This document shows, piece by piece, positions 1 through 9,346 of a stretch of 64,000 nucleotides of DNA (its first letter is position 1; each line of letters begins with the position of its first letter). Location of the stretch: positions 91,862 to 155,861 of the forward strand of contig NZ_JAGXCY010000006.1 in NCBI RefSeq assembly GCF_018310695.1. Reading direction: 5' to 3'. Below the pieces are notes generated by a model that saw only the letters and a list, made by a program, of their open reading frames with translations, made no database searches and was not told the origin of the DNA. The stretch is from Paenibacillus sp. Marseille-Q4541. Lineage in GTDB: Bacteria > Bacillota > Bacilli > Paenibacillales > Paenibacillaceae. The translations under genes were made by a program, and so were the position numbers.

Positions 1-11
1 TGAATGGATCC

Positions 12-1187
12 ATGACATCTATAGATGATAAAAACGAAAAAGACCGGATAGATGAAGCCTGGCAGAAGCTCACATCCAAGCTGGGGCAGGAAGAAATGAG
101 TCCCAAATGGGCCGCTTGGGCGCCTGGTCATACGGATATGAAGACATCACAGGAGTTAGAGACAGAACAAATACAAAACAATCGAGTAGCAACGAACAAT
201 GCCGGAGGAGAGATGAGCGTAATGCAGATGAATGAGGAAAAGCAGGTTCAAACGAATCTGAAACATACGGCAGGTGCGAAGAAAAAACGTTCTAAGAAAC
301 AACCCGCTAAAAAGTGGATTAGCATTGCAGCTGCCGCAGCGATTGCTGGCGTGATGGTAGCTACACCTCTGGGAGATAAGGCACTTGCTGCGATTCTGAA
401 TCAATTCCGTATGGATGAAGTTACAGCAGTAGATGAAAGGGACTTGATGGAATTTATTAGCACGATCTCAGGTGGGGACGGGGTACACGAATTTATTAGT
501 AAGTACGGTACCTTTACCAATGAATCAGGAGATAACATGCAGCTAAAAAACAAGACAGCAAAGCAGATTGGTGAACAAATTGGTCTAAAAGCCATAACAG
601 GTGAGTTGATCGATACAAAAGACTTTGGAGTAGGTTATTCACAGAAAATTACGATGAAACTAGATATTTCTAAAGTGAATGCAACGATGAAACGGCTTGG
701 TGCAGATGATCTTATGCCAGAATCACTGAATGGTCAGGTCATTACCCTTCAAATTCCTGAGACTTTGTCTCAAGGCTACAGCAATGATAGCCAGAATAAA
801 CATGCATATATTTCTCAGCAAAAAATCCCGACAGTTCACGTAGACTCTTCTGTGGCCATTGAAGATGCAGTGAAAGCAGTCCTGAATTTTCCGCTCATGT
901 CAGACCATTTAAAGACGGCAATTCAAACGGATCAGATACTAGAAGGTAAACTCCCAATGCCTGTATTCACAGACGGTTCGGCTGAAAAAATAAGTGTGGA
1001 TGGTATCCCTGTTATTCTAGAACAGGATAGTTACAACTATTACGGACCCTCAGGTAGCCTAGAGCAAATTACAAAATACGTGGCTACTTGGACTAAAAAT
1101 GATGTGCTCTATCGCTTAGACGGGGATACATTGTTCGATACGAAAGAGAAAATGGAAGAACAAATCAAGGAGCTGATGAGCCGGTGA
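12..1187 (+). CDS. membrane-anchored extracytoplasmic protein, possible anti-sigma-type regulator
   Basis: Encodes 391 residues: a charged N-terminal region (about 1-100, rich in Lys/Glu and ending in a Lys/Arg cluster), one membrane segment at about 102-120, then a roughly 270-residue domain expected outside the cell. This topology resembles single-pass anti-sigma or sensor proteins encoded beside ABC exporters, but I recognise no specific domain. Its stop overlaps the GTG start of the downstream ATPase, so the genes are translationally coupled and the protein may sense a substrate for, or regulate, that exporter. The frame is open to the window edge, so the true start could lie upstream of position 12. 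Existence of the gene is secure; its function is inference. Confidence 0.75.
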   Translation: MTSIDDKNEKDRIDEAWQKLTSKLGQEEMSPKWAAWAPGHTDMKTSQELETEQIQNNRVATNNAGGEMSVMQMNEEKQVQTNLKHTAGAKKKRSKKQPAKKWISIAAAAAIAGVMVATPLGDKALAAILNQFRMDEVTAVDERDLMEFISTISGGDGVHEFISKYGTFTNESGDNMQLKNKTAKQIGEQIGLKAITGELIDTKDFGVGYSQKITMKLDISKVNATMKRLGADDLMPESLNGQVITLQIPETLSQGYSNDSQNKHAYISQQKIPTVHVDSSVAIEDAVKAVLNFPLMSDHLKTAIQTDQILEGKLPMPVFTDGSAEKISVDGIPVILEQDSYNYYGPSGSLEQITKYVATWTKNDVLYRLDGDTLFDTKEKMEEQIKELMSR

Positions 1188-2182
1188 CAGCTGCTATTCA
1201 CACCGAAGGATTAACGAAAGAATTTGATAATGGTCGCGGCTGTCGCGATGTATCCATCACTGTTCAGGAAGGGGAAGCCTTTGGCTTCCTCGGCCCGAAT
1301 GGAGCAGGAAAAAGCACTTTTGTAAAAATGCTGGTCGGTCTGATTTATCCTACAGAGGGTTCAGCTACAATCTTCGGTCATCCCATACATAGTCTGGAAG
1401 CCAAAAAACGAATTGGGTATTTGCCTGAATTGTTCAGATATCAAGAATGGCTGACCGGCGAAGAAGTGATGAGACTCCATGCGAAGATATGCGGTGTGGA
1501 TGCTAAGACGTCCAAAGAGCGAATTCCACAGTTACTCGATGAGGTTGGACTTGGAAGCCGAGGAAGAGGGAAAATCAAAAACTATTCCAAAGGGATGCAG
1601 CAGCGTCTCGGACTTGCGGCAGCGCTTGTTGGCGATCCGAAAATTATTTTTCTAGACGAACCTTCCTCGGCCCTAGATCCTGTTGGGCGCAAGGAGGTTC
1701 GCTCTATTTTGATGAAGTTAAAGGCAGAGGGAAAAACGATCTTCTTGAACTCTCACATGCTGGAGGATGTGGAAGCGGTATGTGATCAGATTGCCCTTCT
1801 TAATAATGGGGAGATTTTACGTGCGGGTGAAGTAGGCGACGTCCTTCAGCAAAAAGTGACCTATCGTTTTAAAGTGAGCGGGTATACGCCCGTTGTGAGA
1901 AATTGGCTTCAGGAAGAGACCGGTTTTGAAATTCAGGTGGAGCCAGTGAGTAAACTTAGCGCTTCTAGTGAACTCGCACAAGCGGATCTTTTTGCTTCGG
2001 GTCATGATACGGTCTGGCTCAAAGCCGAATTGCAGAATGAAGAACAGGCAGGCTGGATCAATTCATTACTTATTGAGCAAGGACTGACCCTTTATGAGGT
2101 TGGTAAAGTAAGCGGCAATTTAGAAGACTGGTTCCTGACCGCGGTGAAGGGACTCAGCCATCGGGGGGAACAAGACAAATGA
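1184..2182 (+). CDS. ABC-2 exporter ATP-binding protein
   Basis: A 332-residue ATPase that powers the membrane protein encoded next to it. It has Walker A GPNGAGKST at about 37-45, signature YSKGMQQ at about 134-140, Walker B IIFLDEP ending near residue 160 and an H-loop SHML. The roughly 100-residue C-terminal extension is typical of BcrA/NatA-like ATPases of ABC-2 exporters. The GTG start at 1184 overlaps the upstream stop (GTGA) and the stop overlaps the next start (ATGA), giving a tightly coupled three-gene unit. The substrate is unknown; antimicrobial or envelope-stress export is common for this arrangement. Confidence 0.92.
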   Translation: MTAAIHTEGLTKEFDNGRGCRDVSITVQEGEAFGFLGPNGAGKSTFVKMLVGLIYPTEGSATIFGHPIHSLEAKKRIGYLPELFRYQEWLTGEEVMRLHAKICGVDAKTSKERIPQLLDEVGLGSRGRGKIKNYSKGMQQRLGLAAALVGDPKIIFLDEPSSALDPVGRKEVRSILMKLKAEGKTIFLNSHMLEDVEAVCDQIALLNNGEILRAGEVGDVLQQKVTYRFKVSGYTPVVRNWLQEETGFEIQVEPVSKLSASSELAQADLFASGHDTVWLKAELQNEEQAGWINSLLIEQGLTLYEVGKVSGNLEDWFLTAVKGLSHRGEQDK

Positions 2183-3066
2183 TACTCATTATGAATATGA
2201 CCTGGAAAGAGATGATTCGTAAGCGAGTGATGATTCTCGCCATGATATTAACAGTCTTGTTTCTTACCGCGTATTGGTTTATTGCCGATGCCATAGCAGG
2301 AAGTGAACGGTATGGCGGATTTTCGGGTGGAAGTTCTCTCGTTGCAAACTATACTACGGGTGTCCTAATGATGATGATCGGTTTCTTTTTTGCGGGATTT
2401 GTCATTGCGTTACTGTCCATCTTTAGCGCGTTCTCTTCCATTGCAGGGGAAGCGGAACAGGGAGTCATGCAGGCACTCATTACACGTCCGATATCAAGGT
2501 CGCAATTTTACATTGGTCGCTGGCTTGGATTTGTTACGTTGCTCTGCTGTTATACGTTGTTCTTATATACCGCTATTATGATCATTACGGACATTCATGC
2601 AGCTATACCTAAAGAACCTATGGTACATGTCAGAGCTCTACTGTTGCTTGCGCTTATTATTGTGTTGTTAGTATCTCTTACCATGCTGGGCTCTACCAAA
2701 TTCTCTTCGCTCGGTAACGGTGTATTTATGACAATGTTATTTGGTGCGGGATGGCTTGGCGGGATGCTGGAGAAGGTACGTGAGATCGGTATTCTTGATG
2801 TACTGGATGCAGAAGACATCGGTAATACGCTGTCTAATATTTCTGGGCTTATGTCCATTATTATGCCGGTAGATGCGTTGCAACGAAAAATGATGCATGA
2901 ACTCATCGGACTGGATGAACTCGGCGGTGTAATTGATGTTAGCAGTATGATTTCCGGATTTTTCATCGGAGAAGTTCCATCCGCTACCTTCGTCGTTTAT
3001 GCCTTTTTGTATGCTGTGATTGCTTTTGTATGGGGAGTCTTGCGATTCCGCAAAAAAGATTTGTAA
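2179..3066 (+). CDS. ABC-2 type exporter permease
   Basis: A 295-residue integral membrane protein with about six hydrophobic segments, including residues 14-36, 58-88, 110-135, 150-175 and 270-290. The motif around ALITRPISRSQFYIGRW after the second segment is the cytoplasmic coupling helix region typical of ABC-2 permeases. The start overlaps the stop of the ATPase by ATGA, so the two are partners. It closes the operon that begins at the window edge. No terminator with a clean T-run lies directly behind it; a branched inverted-repeat element follows at 3118-3214. Confidence 0.9.
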   Translation: MILIMNMTWKEMIRKRVMILAMILTVLFLTAYWFIADAIAGSERYGGFSGGSSLVANYTTGVLMMMIGFFFAGFVIALLSIFSAFSSIAGEAEQGVMQALITRPISRSQFYIGRWLGFVTLLCCYTLFLYTAIMIITDIHAAIPKEPMVHVRALLLLALIIVLLVSLTMLGSTKFSSLGNGVFMTMLFGAGWLGGMLEKVREIGILDVLDAEDIGNTLSNISGLMSIIMPVDALQRKMMHELIGLDELGGVIDVSSMISGFFIGEVPSATFVVYAFLYAVIAFVWGVLRFRKKDL

Positions 3067-3117
3067 TTTTGAATTGAACAATCGAAAATGATACATTTCA
3101 AAGCCATCTGGACAATG

Positions 3118-3214
3118 AAGAAAGCTGCTGCTTTAAACCTCTTCTGAGGAGATGACAGAGGATCATCTTATGTAATCAGAAGATGTTAATCTTAAGCATA
3201 AGCAGCAGTTCTCT
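3118..3214. repeat. branched inverted-repeat element in the intergenic region
   Basis: An outer arm (3118-3134) pairs with 3198-3214 over about 16 bases with minor mismatches, centred on CTGCTGCTT/AAGCAGCAG. Inside lie two smaller dyads: CCTCT 3138-3142 with AGAGG 3157-3161, and CATCTT 3164-3169 with AAGATG 3180-3185. The predicted fold is a three-way, clover-like junction. A T-run follows at 3225-3230. It could be a terminator-like structure for the upstream ABC operon, a small structured RNA or a miniature repeat. The pairings are read directly from the sequence; the role is unknown. Confidence 0.5.
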
Positions 3215-3277
3215 TGGACGATGGTTTTTTGTGTTCTTATGAAACATGGATCATTTACCGCAATATGTAAAAATTGA

Positions 3278-3306
3278 TTGTATTTAATTCCATGATTTGG
3301 TATGAT
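3278..3306 (+). promoter_or_regulatory. candidate sigma-A promoter of the second ABC-2 operon
   Basis: TTGTAT (3278-3283), a 17-base spacer, then TATGAT (3301-3306). The predicted start of transcription near 3313 lies downstream of the ATG at 3302, which argues that this ATG is not the translation start and favours the TTG at 3386. Confidence 0.45.
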
Positions 3307-3385
3307 AGTGCCCTTCTCGCATTTCACCTTGTCTGAAGTAGACGCACGGCTGGCGTCTCAACCAAGCTTATCGGAGGTGTATTCA

Positions 3386-4162
3386 TTGCTCTATTTCACC
3401 CTGGCCCGTAAGGCCTATGCAAGAAATTTGCAGTACCGCGGTGCACATATGGTGCACAATGTCGCAAGCGCTTTATTCGGTTATCTGTATGCCTGTATTT
3501 GGATTGGAATTGGGGAAGGTCGCTCGCTCGGAGAGTACGGAACACAGGGCATGGTCAGTTACATTGCATTTACGCAAGCATCCTTGTGGGTAACGTCTTT
3601 CCTCACAAATGGTCTTGGGATCCCGGAAACCGTAAGAACCGGGCATATTTCCATGGATCTGATGAGACCCGTCCATCTATTTACGCATCTCATGTCTAGA
3701 GAGTGGGGGCAGGTCTTCTATCAATTTCTGTACAAATCGATTCCCATCTATCTCGTCTATCTCATTGCTTTCAAGCTTCAATTGCCACAGAACGGGATGA
3801 CTTATGTCTTAACGGGAGCAAGTTTACTCGGAGCGGCTTACATGGGAATATGTATCAATTATCTCATTGGGGTCACCGCGATGTGGACCACCGAATCAAG
3901 CTGGCTTCAATGGGCAAATCACGCCCTCATTAATTTACTTGCCGGATTCTTTATTCCTATTGAATGGCTGCCTGGAGTTCTTCAAACCATTGCCTGGTGG
4001 TCGCCATATCCGTATCTTCTGTATGTACCCACACGTATTTACCTCGGTTATGAGGACGGTTCTCTACTAACAGGAACAGTGATGTGGATGCTGTTACTTA
4101 CTTTGTTTTGCTTTCTTGCTACCTACTATCTTAGGCGAAAAGTGGAGGTGCAAGGAGGATGA
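3386..4162 (+). CDS. ABC-2 family permease (first of pair)
   Basis: A roughly 258-residue membrane protein of the ABC-2 family of larger Gram-positive exporters (two different permeases plus one ATPase). It has about six hydrophobic segments and the family-like stretch ARKAYARNLQYRGAHM before the first one. I chose the TTG at 3386 because GGAGGTG (3373-3379) sits 6 bases upstream; the longer reading from ATG 3302 has no ribosome site and would begin before the predicted transcription start. The stop overlaps the ATG of the next permease. The transporter's substrate is not known. Confidence 0.85.
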   Translation: MLYFTLARKAYARNLQYRGAHMVHNVASALFGYLYACIWIGIGEGRSLGEYGTQGMVSYIAFTQASLWVTSFLTNGLGIPETVRTGHISMDLMRPVHLFTHLMSREWGQVFYQFLYKSIPIYLVYLIAFKLQLPQNGMTYVLTGASLLGAAYMGICINYLIGVTAMWTTESSWLQWANHALINLLAGFFIPIEWLPGVLQTIAWWSPYPYLLYVPTRIYLGYEDGSLLTGTVMWMLLLTLFCFLATYYLRRKVEVQGG

Positions 4163-5007
4163 ATGTGAAGTACAAAACGCATCAAATGAGGAATCATTCC
4201 ACTATATATAATCTTCGAACCTATTTTGAACTCTACTTATTATTAATCCGTACCAGTATCAAAAGCTCTATGCAATACAAGCTCAACTTTTTCTTGGGCT
4301 CTTTTCTAGCTGCCTTCATACAAATTGCAGAATTTCTGATGATTGCGATCGTGCTTCATCGTTTTGGAGCGATTCAAGGCTGGGACATTTATGAAGTCGG
4401 CTATTTATTTGCCATGATGACATTATCGAAAACGGTGTACCGCTCCATTGCCAATGAAGTGCACCATCTTGAAAAATATCTCGTAAGCGGGGATATGGAT
4501 CAGTTGCTCACAAGACCGCTGCCTGTTCTTTTTACACTGCTTCCTCAGCGTTTTCGTATCATGCTGGGTGAATGGTTACAAGGAGGATTTGTTTTTGGAT
4601 GGTCCATTCACGGAATGATGAGTAACGGCCAGATTGGGTGGATAGCCATACCGCAATCACTTTTCGTGATATTAACAGGAGCTGTTCTTCTATTCTCCAT
4701 CGGGCTTGCAACGGCAACGATTGGCTTTTGGACAACGAGAATCAGTGAGCTTCAGACGTTTACCGAAGATGCAGCAGGTACGGCAGCAAGGTATCCACTT
4801 TCTCTCTATCCAAATTGGCTTGCAGGATTGCTTCTGGTTGTCCTTCCAGTAGGTCTTGTCAATTATGTCCCCGCTCTTTATATCGTCAAAGGGGAATGGG
4901 GTCCATGGATTTTCTTCGTCATTCTTGGCGCAGCGATCGTTTTTCTGGCAATCAGTCTTCGTTTCTGGAAATTTGGCATGACAAAATATCAGAGCACAGG
5001 TAGCTAA
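4159..5007 (+). CDS. ABC-2 family permease (second of pair)
   Basis: A 282-residue membrane protein with six predicted segments, paired with the preceding permease through an ATGA overlap and followed 12 bases later by the ATPase. The conserved SGDMDQLLTRPLPVLF stretch between the second and third segments is characteristic of this permease family. A heterodimer with the upstream permease, driven by the downstream ATPase, is the likely assembly. The ribosome site AAGGAGG (4153-4158) abuts the start, so translation is probably coupled. Confidence 0.88.
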   Translation: MNVKYKTHQMRNHSTIYNLRTYFELYLLLIRTSIKSSMQYKLNFFLGSFLAAFIQIAEFLMIAIVLHRFGAIQGWDIYEVGYLFAMMTLSKTVYRSIANEVHHLEKYLVSGDMDQLLTRPLPVLFTLLPQRFRIMLGEWLQGGFVFGWSIHGMMSNGQIGWIAIPQSLFVILTGAVLLFSIGLATATIGFWTTRISELQTFTEDAAGTAARYPLSLYPNWLAGLLLVVLPVGLVNYVPALYIVKGEWGPWIFFVILGAAIVFLAISLRFWKFGMTKYQSTGS

Positions 5008-5019
5008 GGGGGAGCCTAT

Positions 5020-5997
5020 ATGATTGAGGTACAAGGGTTACATAAAGAGTTCAAAACACCCGTTGTTAAAGAGGGGAAGTTTGCTGGACTCCGCGCATTA
5101 TTTTCTAGAGACTACACGGTAAAACAAGCCGTACAAAATATAAACTTCAAGATTGAACCCGGGGAGTTTGTTGGTTATATCGGTCCGAATGGGGCTGGCA
5201 AGTCAACCACTATTAAAATGCTAACCGGTATCCTCCATCCTAGTTCGGGTATGGTGAGGGTAAACGGCATGAATCCCCATGAACAGCGCAGGCAGGTCGT
5301 AAGGCGGCTCGGGGTTGTTTTTGGTCAGCGAAGTCAGCTATGGTGGGATCTTCCGGTGAAAGACAGCTACGATATTCTTGCTAAAATGTACAGAGTGGAC
5401 GATAAGGATAAGCATGTGAGAATAGAGGAGTTTGCCGAACTTCTGGATTTGAAAGAATTCTGGGAAACTCCTGTACGTAAACTTTCTCTTGGCCAGCGGA
5501 TGCGTGCGGATCTAGGTGCAGCGATGCTTCATAATCCGGATATTCTATTCCTCGATGAACCTACCATCGGTCTTGATGTGAATGCGAAGCGGAATATACG
5601 CTCTTTCCTGAAGCTGCTGAACCGTGATTTCGGCAAAACTATTCTGCTGACGACGCATGACATGGATGATATCGAACAATTGTGCACCCGGGTGATGGTT
5701 ATTAACCACGGTCAACTTACCTACGACGGAACCGTGCAATCTCTGCGTGAAAATATTGGTCTTCCTACGATCATTAAAGTATCTTACCTTGAGGCGATAG
5801 AGCGTACTCGTCTGGAGCAGTTTCAACATGAGGCGGTGAAGATTATAGATCACACAGAGCGAACCATCACCGTTGAAGCGAACCGAAACCGAATTGGTAC
5901 CATGCAAATCCTGGCGCAGCTGGGGGAATGGGGTGAACTTGCGGACGTAGAGATGCAGGAACCTGATTTTGAGGATGTCATTCACAAAGTGTACTAA
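5020..5997 (+). CDS. ABC-2 exporter ATP-binding protein
   Basis: A 325-residue ATPase with Walker A GPNGAGKST at about 55-63, signature LSLGQRMRADLG and Walker B ILFLDEPTIGLD. The insertion KEGKFAGLRALFSRDYTVKQA ahead of Walker A and the segment FGQRSQLWWDLP after it are hallmarks of the ATPases that partner the two-permease ABC-2 family. Third gene of the 3386-5997 operon; an intrinsic terminator follows immediately. Probably exports a peptide, lipid or drug; the sequence does not decide which. Confidence 0.92.
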   Translation: MIEVQGLHKEFKTPVVKEGKFAGLRALFSRDYTVKQAVQNINFKIEPGEFVGYIGPNGAGKSTTIKMLTGILHPSSGMVRVNGMNPHEQRRQVVRRLGVVFGQRSQLWWDLPVKDSYDILAKMYRVDDKDKHVRIEEFAELLDLKEFWETPVRKLSLGQRMRADLGAAMLHNPDILFLDEPTIGLDVNAKRNIRSFLKLLNRDFGKTILLTTHDMDDIEQLCTRVMVINHGQLTYDGTVQSLRENIGLPTIIKVSYLEAIERTRLEQFQHEAVKIIDHTERTITVEANRNRIGTMQILAQLGEWGELADVEMQEPDFEDVIHKVY

Positions 5998-6009
5998 GTG
6001 AAAAGATAA

Positions 6010-6046
6010 GGCCATTCCCAGATTTATTCATGGGGATGGCTTTTTA
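6010..6046 (+). terminator. intrinsic terminator of the two-permease ABC operon
   Basis: GCCATTCCC pairs with GGGGATGGC (one mismatch) across a 12-base loop, followed by five T. It lies 13 bases after the ATPase stop. Confidence 0.8.
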
Positions 6047-6211
6047 TTGTGATGTATAGGTATGGATTAAGAATACTTTTTAAAAATTATTTATGGGAAA
6101 GACTTGATTTTTCGGGGGATTTTTAGGACGATACTGGTAAGAGTAGAATCCGCTTACATTAGAGAACAGACACTCAGTAGTAAGGATAGACAATGCTAAA
6201 TGGAAGATATA

Positions 6212-6223
6212 TAAAACGTTTTA
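6212..6223. promoter_or_regulatory. perfect 12-bp palindrome, candidate operator
   Basis: TAAAACGTTTTA is an exact palindrome with a central CG, the form bound by LacI/GalR-family repressors. It lies 46 bases before the probable start of the GH95 gene and is therefore likely in its promoter or leader. No LacI-family gene is adjacent, so the regulator would be encoded elsewhere. Confidence 0.4.
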
Positions 6224-6268
6224 GTTGTTTTAGTGAAAACAAACTATTATCGCATTGGAGGAGACAAA

Positions 6269-8662
6269 ATGTTCTTAACGTATAACCGCCCAGCTAGCGA
6301 ATGGACAGAAGCACTGCCCATTGGAAATGGCAGATTGGGTGCCATGGTGTTTGGGCGTGTGGAGCAGGAACGTTTGCAACTGAATGAAGATACATTGTGG
6401 TCTGGACCACCGACCGATTGGAACAACCCTTGTGCAAAAGAAGTGCTTCCCAAGGTAAGACAGCTTATACAGGAAGAGAAATATACCGAAGCAGACCAGT
6501 TAACGAAGGAAATGCTCGGTTCTTATACGCAGTCCTATCTGCCATTTGGGGATTTACAGATTACGTTTGATCATGGAGATATCACATCTGAATACAACCG
6601 GAGATTGGATCTTACGGAAGGTATAACGAAAACGACATACCGTATCGGAGATACAACGTACACACGGGAAATATTTGTGTCTCACCCTGATCAGGCCATT
6701 GTCATCCATCTGGAAGCAAGCGTACCGGGAAGATTGTCCTTTCATGCGAGTCTTAGCAGTCTTCTTCGTCATGAAACAAGGTCTGAAGAGAACCAAGCGA
6801 TTATTAAGGGATACGCGCCAGAGGTTGTGAATCCAAGTTATTATCCTACGGATGATCCAATTCGTTATGGTAAACCGGGTGAAACGGATGCGATGCGTTT
6901 TGAAGGAAGATTAGCAATTCGGTATAAAGGAGGAAACGCAAGATCAAGCGCCACCGGTATCCGGATGGAAGGTGCAGATCAGGCGACTCTCTATTTTAGC
7001 GCAGCGACAAGCTTTAACGGATATGACCGCTCTCCGGGAAAGGAGGGTAAAGATGAGTCCGCTCATGCACGGAATGATCTGGAGAAAGCACTCCAGTATG
7101 ATTATGAAGTTTTGCGGCAACGGCATGTAGAAGATTATCAAGAGTTATATGATCGAGTCGCACTTAATCTCGGTCCAGCTCTGGAGTCAGTAGATCTGCC
7201 TACCGATGAGCGTATCGTAAAATATGGCGGGCATGACCCGTATCTAGTTCAGCTCTTATTTCAATATGGGCGTTATTTGCTAATTTCAAGCTCCCGTCCG
7301 GGAACGCAACCTGCGAATCTGCAAGGGATCTGGAATCATGAGACAAGGGCTCCTTGGAGCAGCAATTACACGCTGAATATCAACGCAGAGATGAATTACT
7401 GGCCGGCTGAGACGGCCAATTTGTCCGAATGCCATGAGCCTTTGATAGATCTGATTACTAGACTGTCGATTAACGGGAAAAAGACGGCTGAAGTCAACTA
7501 CGGTGCACGCGGATGGACAGCCCACCATAATTCCGATCTTTGGGGACAGACAGCACCGGTTGGTGCTTTTGGACATGGAGATCCGATATGGGCCTTATGG
7601 CAGATGGGCGGAGTATGGCTGTGCCAGCACTTATATGAGCATTATGTATTTACTCAGGATATGGATTTTCTGAAAAACAAAGCGTATCCGATCATGAAGG
7701 AAGCAGCTTTGTTCTGTCTGGATTGGCTGATTCAAGGTGAAGATGGTTCTTGGTATACTTCGCCTTCCACCTCACCGGAGCATCGCTTCCGCGTAAATGG
7801 GGAACTTCATCAGGTGACTACGACGGCAACAATGGATCTGGCTTTAATCCATGATCTGTTTACAAATCTGATTGAAGTGACATCTATTCTCGGTGAAGAT
7901 GAGGATTTTGCAAAAGAACTTCAGCAGCGTAGAGATGCGCTCCCTCCGCTTCAAATCGGTAAATATGGGCAGCTGCAGGAATGGCTCTACGATTATGAAG
8001 ACGAGGATGTTCACCATAGACATGTCTCTCATTTATTCGGTGTGTACCCAGGTCGCCAGTTGACGGTGAAAGATACGCCGGAGCTGATGGATGCAGCAAG
8101 AGTATCGTTAGAACGGCGTGGAGACGGCGGGACCGGCTGGAGTCTTGGCTGGAAAGTCGGACTGTGGGCGCGTTTCAAGGACGGAAACCGGGCACATCGC
8201 CTGATTTCCAATCTGCTGCAACTCGTTCGAGATGGTTCAGAACGATATGAAAGTGGCGGTGTGTACCCGAACCTGTTCGATGCGCATCCTCCATTTCAAA
8301 TCGATGGCAATTTTGCTGCGACGTCAGGAATTATTGAGCTATTACTCCAATCTCATCAAGGGTATATCGAGTTGCTTCCGGCTCTGCCAGATGCTTGGCC
8401 GACTGGAAGTGTTCGAGGGCTGCGTGCTCGCGGAGGATATGAAGTCTCCATTTCGTGGTCAAATGGTCAGTTGAAAGAGGCTGAAATACAGCCGGATTAT
8501 TCCGGAACTTGCACCCTTTCTGCCGAAGGAATGGAAGCAGAAGCACTCGTCGTTAGAACGGATAATGGGGATGAGGTTACTACAGAAGAGCTTGGCAATG
8601 GACTTGTTTCCTTCCTTGTTGAGGCCAAACAAAGCTATTTTGTGACTGTGAGAAACGCTTAG
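6269..8662 (+). CDS. GH95 family alpha-L-fucosidase (cytoplasmic)
   Basis: A 797-residue glycoside hydrolase of family 95, acting on alpha-1,2-linked fucose or, in some members, galactose. The N-terminal beta-sandwich begins with [19 protein letters not shown] residues and runs to about 250; the (alpha/alpha)6 catalytic domain follows. Candidate catalytic residues are the two Asn of the NIN motif near 370 ([13 protein letters not shown]), the Glu of SPSTSPEH near 503 and the Asp of QIDGNF near 679. There is no signal peptide, so imported oligosaccharides are probably cleaved inside the cell. The start is ATG 6269 behind GGAGGAG (6257-6263); the longer GTG at 6233 has no ribosome site. Monocistronic, with its own terminator. 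Confidence 0.92.
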   Translation: MFLTYNRPASEWTEALPIGNGRLGAMVFGRVEQERLQLNEDTLWSGPPTDWNNPCAKEVLPKVRQLIQEEKYTEADQLTKEMLGSYTQSYLPFGDLQITFDHGDITSEYNRRLDLTEGITKTTYRIGDTTYTREIFVSHPDQAIVIHLEASVPGRLSFHASLSSLLRHETRSEENQAIIKGYAPEVVNPSYYPTDDPIRYGKPGETDAMRFEGRLAIRYKGGNARSSATGIRMEGADQATLYFSAATSFNGYDRSPGKEGKDESAHARNDLEKALQYDYEVLRQRHVEDYQELYDRVALNLGPALESVDLPTDERIVKYGGHDPYLVQLLFQYGRYLLISSSRPGTQPANLQGIWNHETRAPWSSNYTLNINAEMNYWPAETANLSECHEPLIDLITRLSINGKKTAEVNYGARGWTAHHNSDLWGQTAPVGAFGHGDPIWALWQMGGVWLCQHLYEHYVFTQDMDFLKNKAYPIMKEAALFCLDWLIQGEDGSWYTSPSTSPEHRFRVNGELHQVTTTATMDLALIHDLFTNLIEVTSILGEDEDFAKELQQRRDALPPLQIGKYGQLQEWLYDYEDEDVHHRHVSHLFGVYPGRQLTVKDTPELMDAARVSLERRGDGGTGWSLGWKVGLWARFKDGNRAHRLISNLLQLVRDGSERYESGGVYPNLFDAHPPFQIDGNFAATSGIIELLLQSHQGYIELLPALPDAWPTGSVRGLRARGGYEVSISWSNGQLKEAEIQPDYSGTCTLSAEGMEAEALVVRTDNGDEVTTEELGNGLVSFLVEAKQSYFVTVRNA

Positions 8663-8680
8663 TAGCAACGGACAAATAAT

Positions 8681-8731
8681 AAAAAATGGATAGAGAGTTC
8701 AGAGTGATTCTGAATCTCTATCCATTTTTTA
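8681..8731 (+). terminator. intrinsic terminator of the GH95 gene
   Basis: AAAAAATGGATAGAGA pairs with TCTCTATCCATTTTTT, and the stem continues inward through TTCAGA/TCTGAA with one bulged G. It has an A-run on the left and a T-run on the right. Confidence 0.9.
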
Positions 8732-8827
8732 TTCCTTCGCTTTTTTAGAAATAGTAAAGGAAGTGAACGATTATATGCCATTATAAGTCTTATAGAATGA
8801 GAGCAGAACAAGGAGGGGTACTCACCA

Positions 8828-9346
8828 TTGACTGATCGTGAGCTTTTCGAACGATATCATGAGCACGTATATCGTTTTTGTTATTATTTGATGCAAAATC
8901 AAGCGGATGCAGAGGATATTTGCCAAGAAGTATTTGTCAAAGCGATTTTGGCTGACAGATCCATTGTACGTGATCTTAAATCTTGGATTCTCCGAATTGC
9001 GTCAAACGAGTGTAATAGCCTGCTTAGAAGACGGAAGAATGGACTAATGAAAGAAATAACCGATTTTTTATTGTCACGGCCGCACGTAGGTAACCCAGTG
9101 GAAGAGAGCTTTGACCATCGTGAAGCCAGAACAGAGCTGAATAGGCTATACAGCAAGCTTCCGGACAAAATCCGAATGGTCGTTGTGCTTCGTTATATTA
9201 ATGAATTGACGGTTCCAGAGATCTCTAGCGTAATTAATATTCCGGAAGGTACAGTAAAATCCAGATTAAATCGAGGGCTCAAGCTACTGAAAAACATGGT
9301 GGTATCCCAAGTTAAGGAGATGAGCAGCAATGAGTCAGTATTTTGA
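8828..9346 (+). CDS. RNA polymerase ECF-type sigma factor
   Basis: A 172-residue sigma-70 family protein with region 2 at about 5-70 (ADAEDICQEVFVKA) and region 4 at about 115-165, containing the helix-turn-helix LTVPEISSVINIPEGTVKSRLNRGLKLL. There are no regions 1 or 3, so it is a minimal extracytoplasmic-function factor. TTG is the start, placed by AGGAGGGG at 8811-8818. Its 3' end overlaps the start of the downstream anti-sigma gene by 17 bases, the usual arrangement for a sigma/anti-sigma pair. Confidence 0.93.
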   Translation: MTDRELFERYHEHVYRFCYYLMQNQADAEDICQEVFVKAILADRSIVRDLKSWILRIASNECNSLLRRRKNGLMKEITDFLLSRPHVGNPVEESFDHREARTELNRLYSKLPDKIRMVVVLRYINELTVPEISSVINIPEGTVKSRLNRGLKLLKNMVVSQVKEMSSNESVF

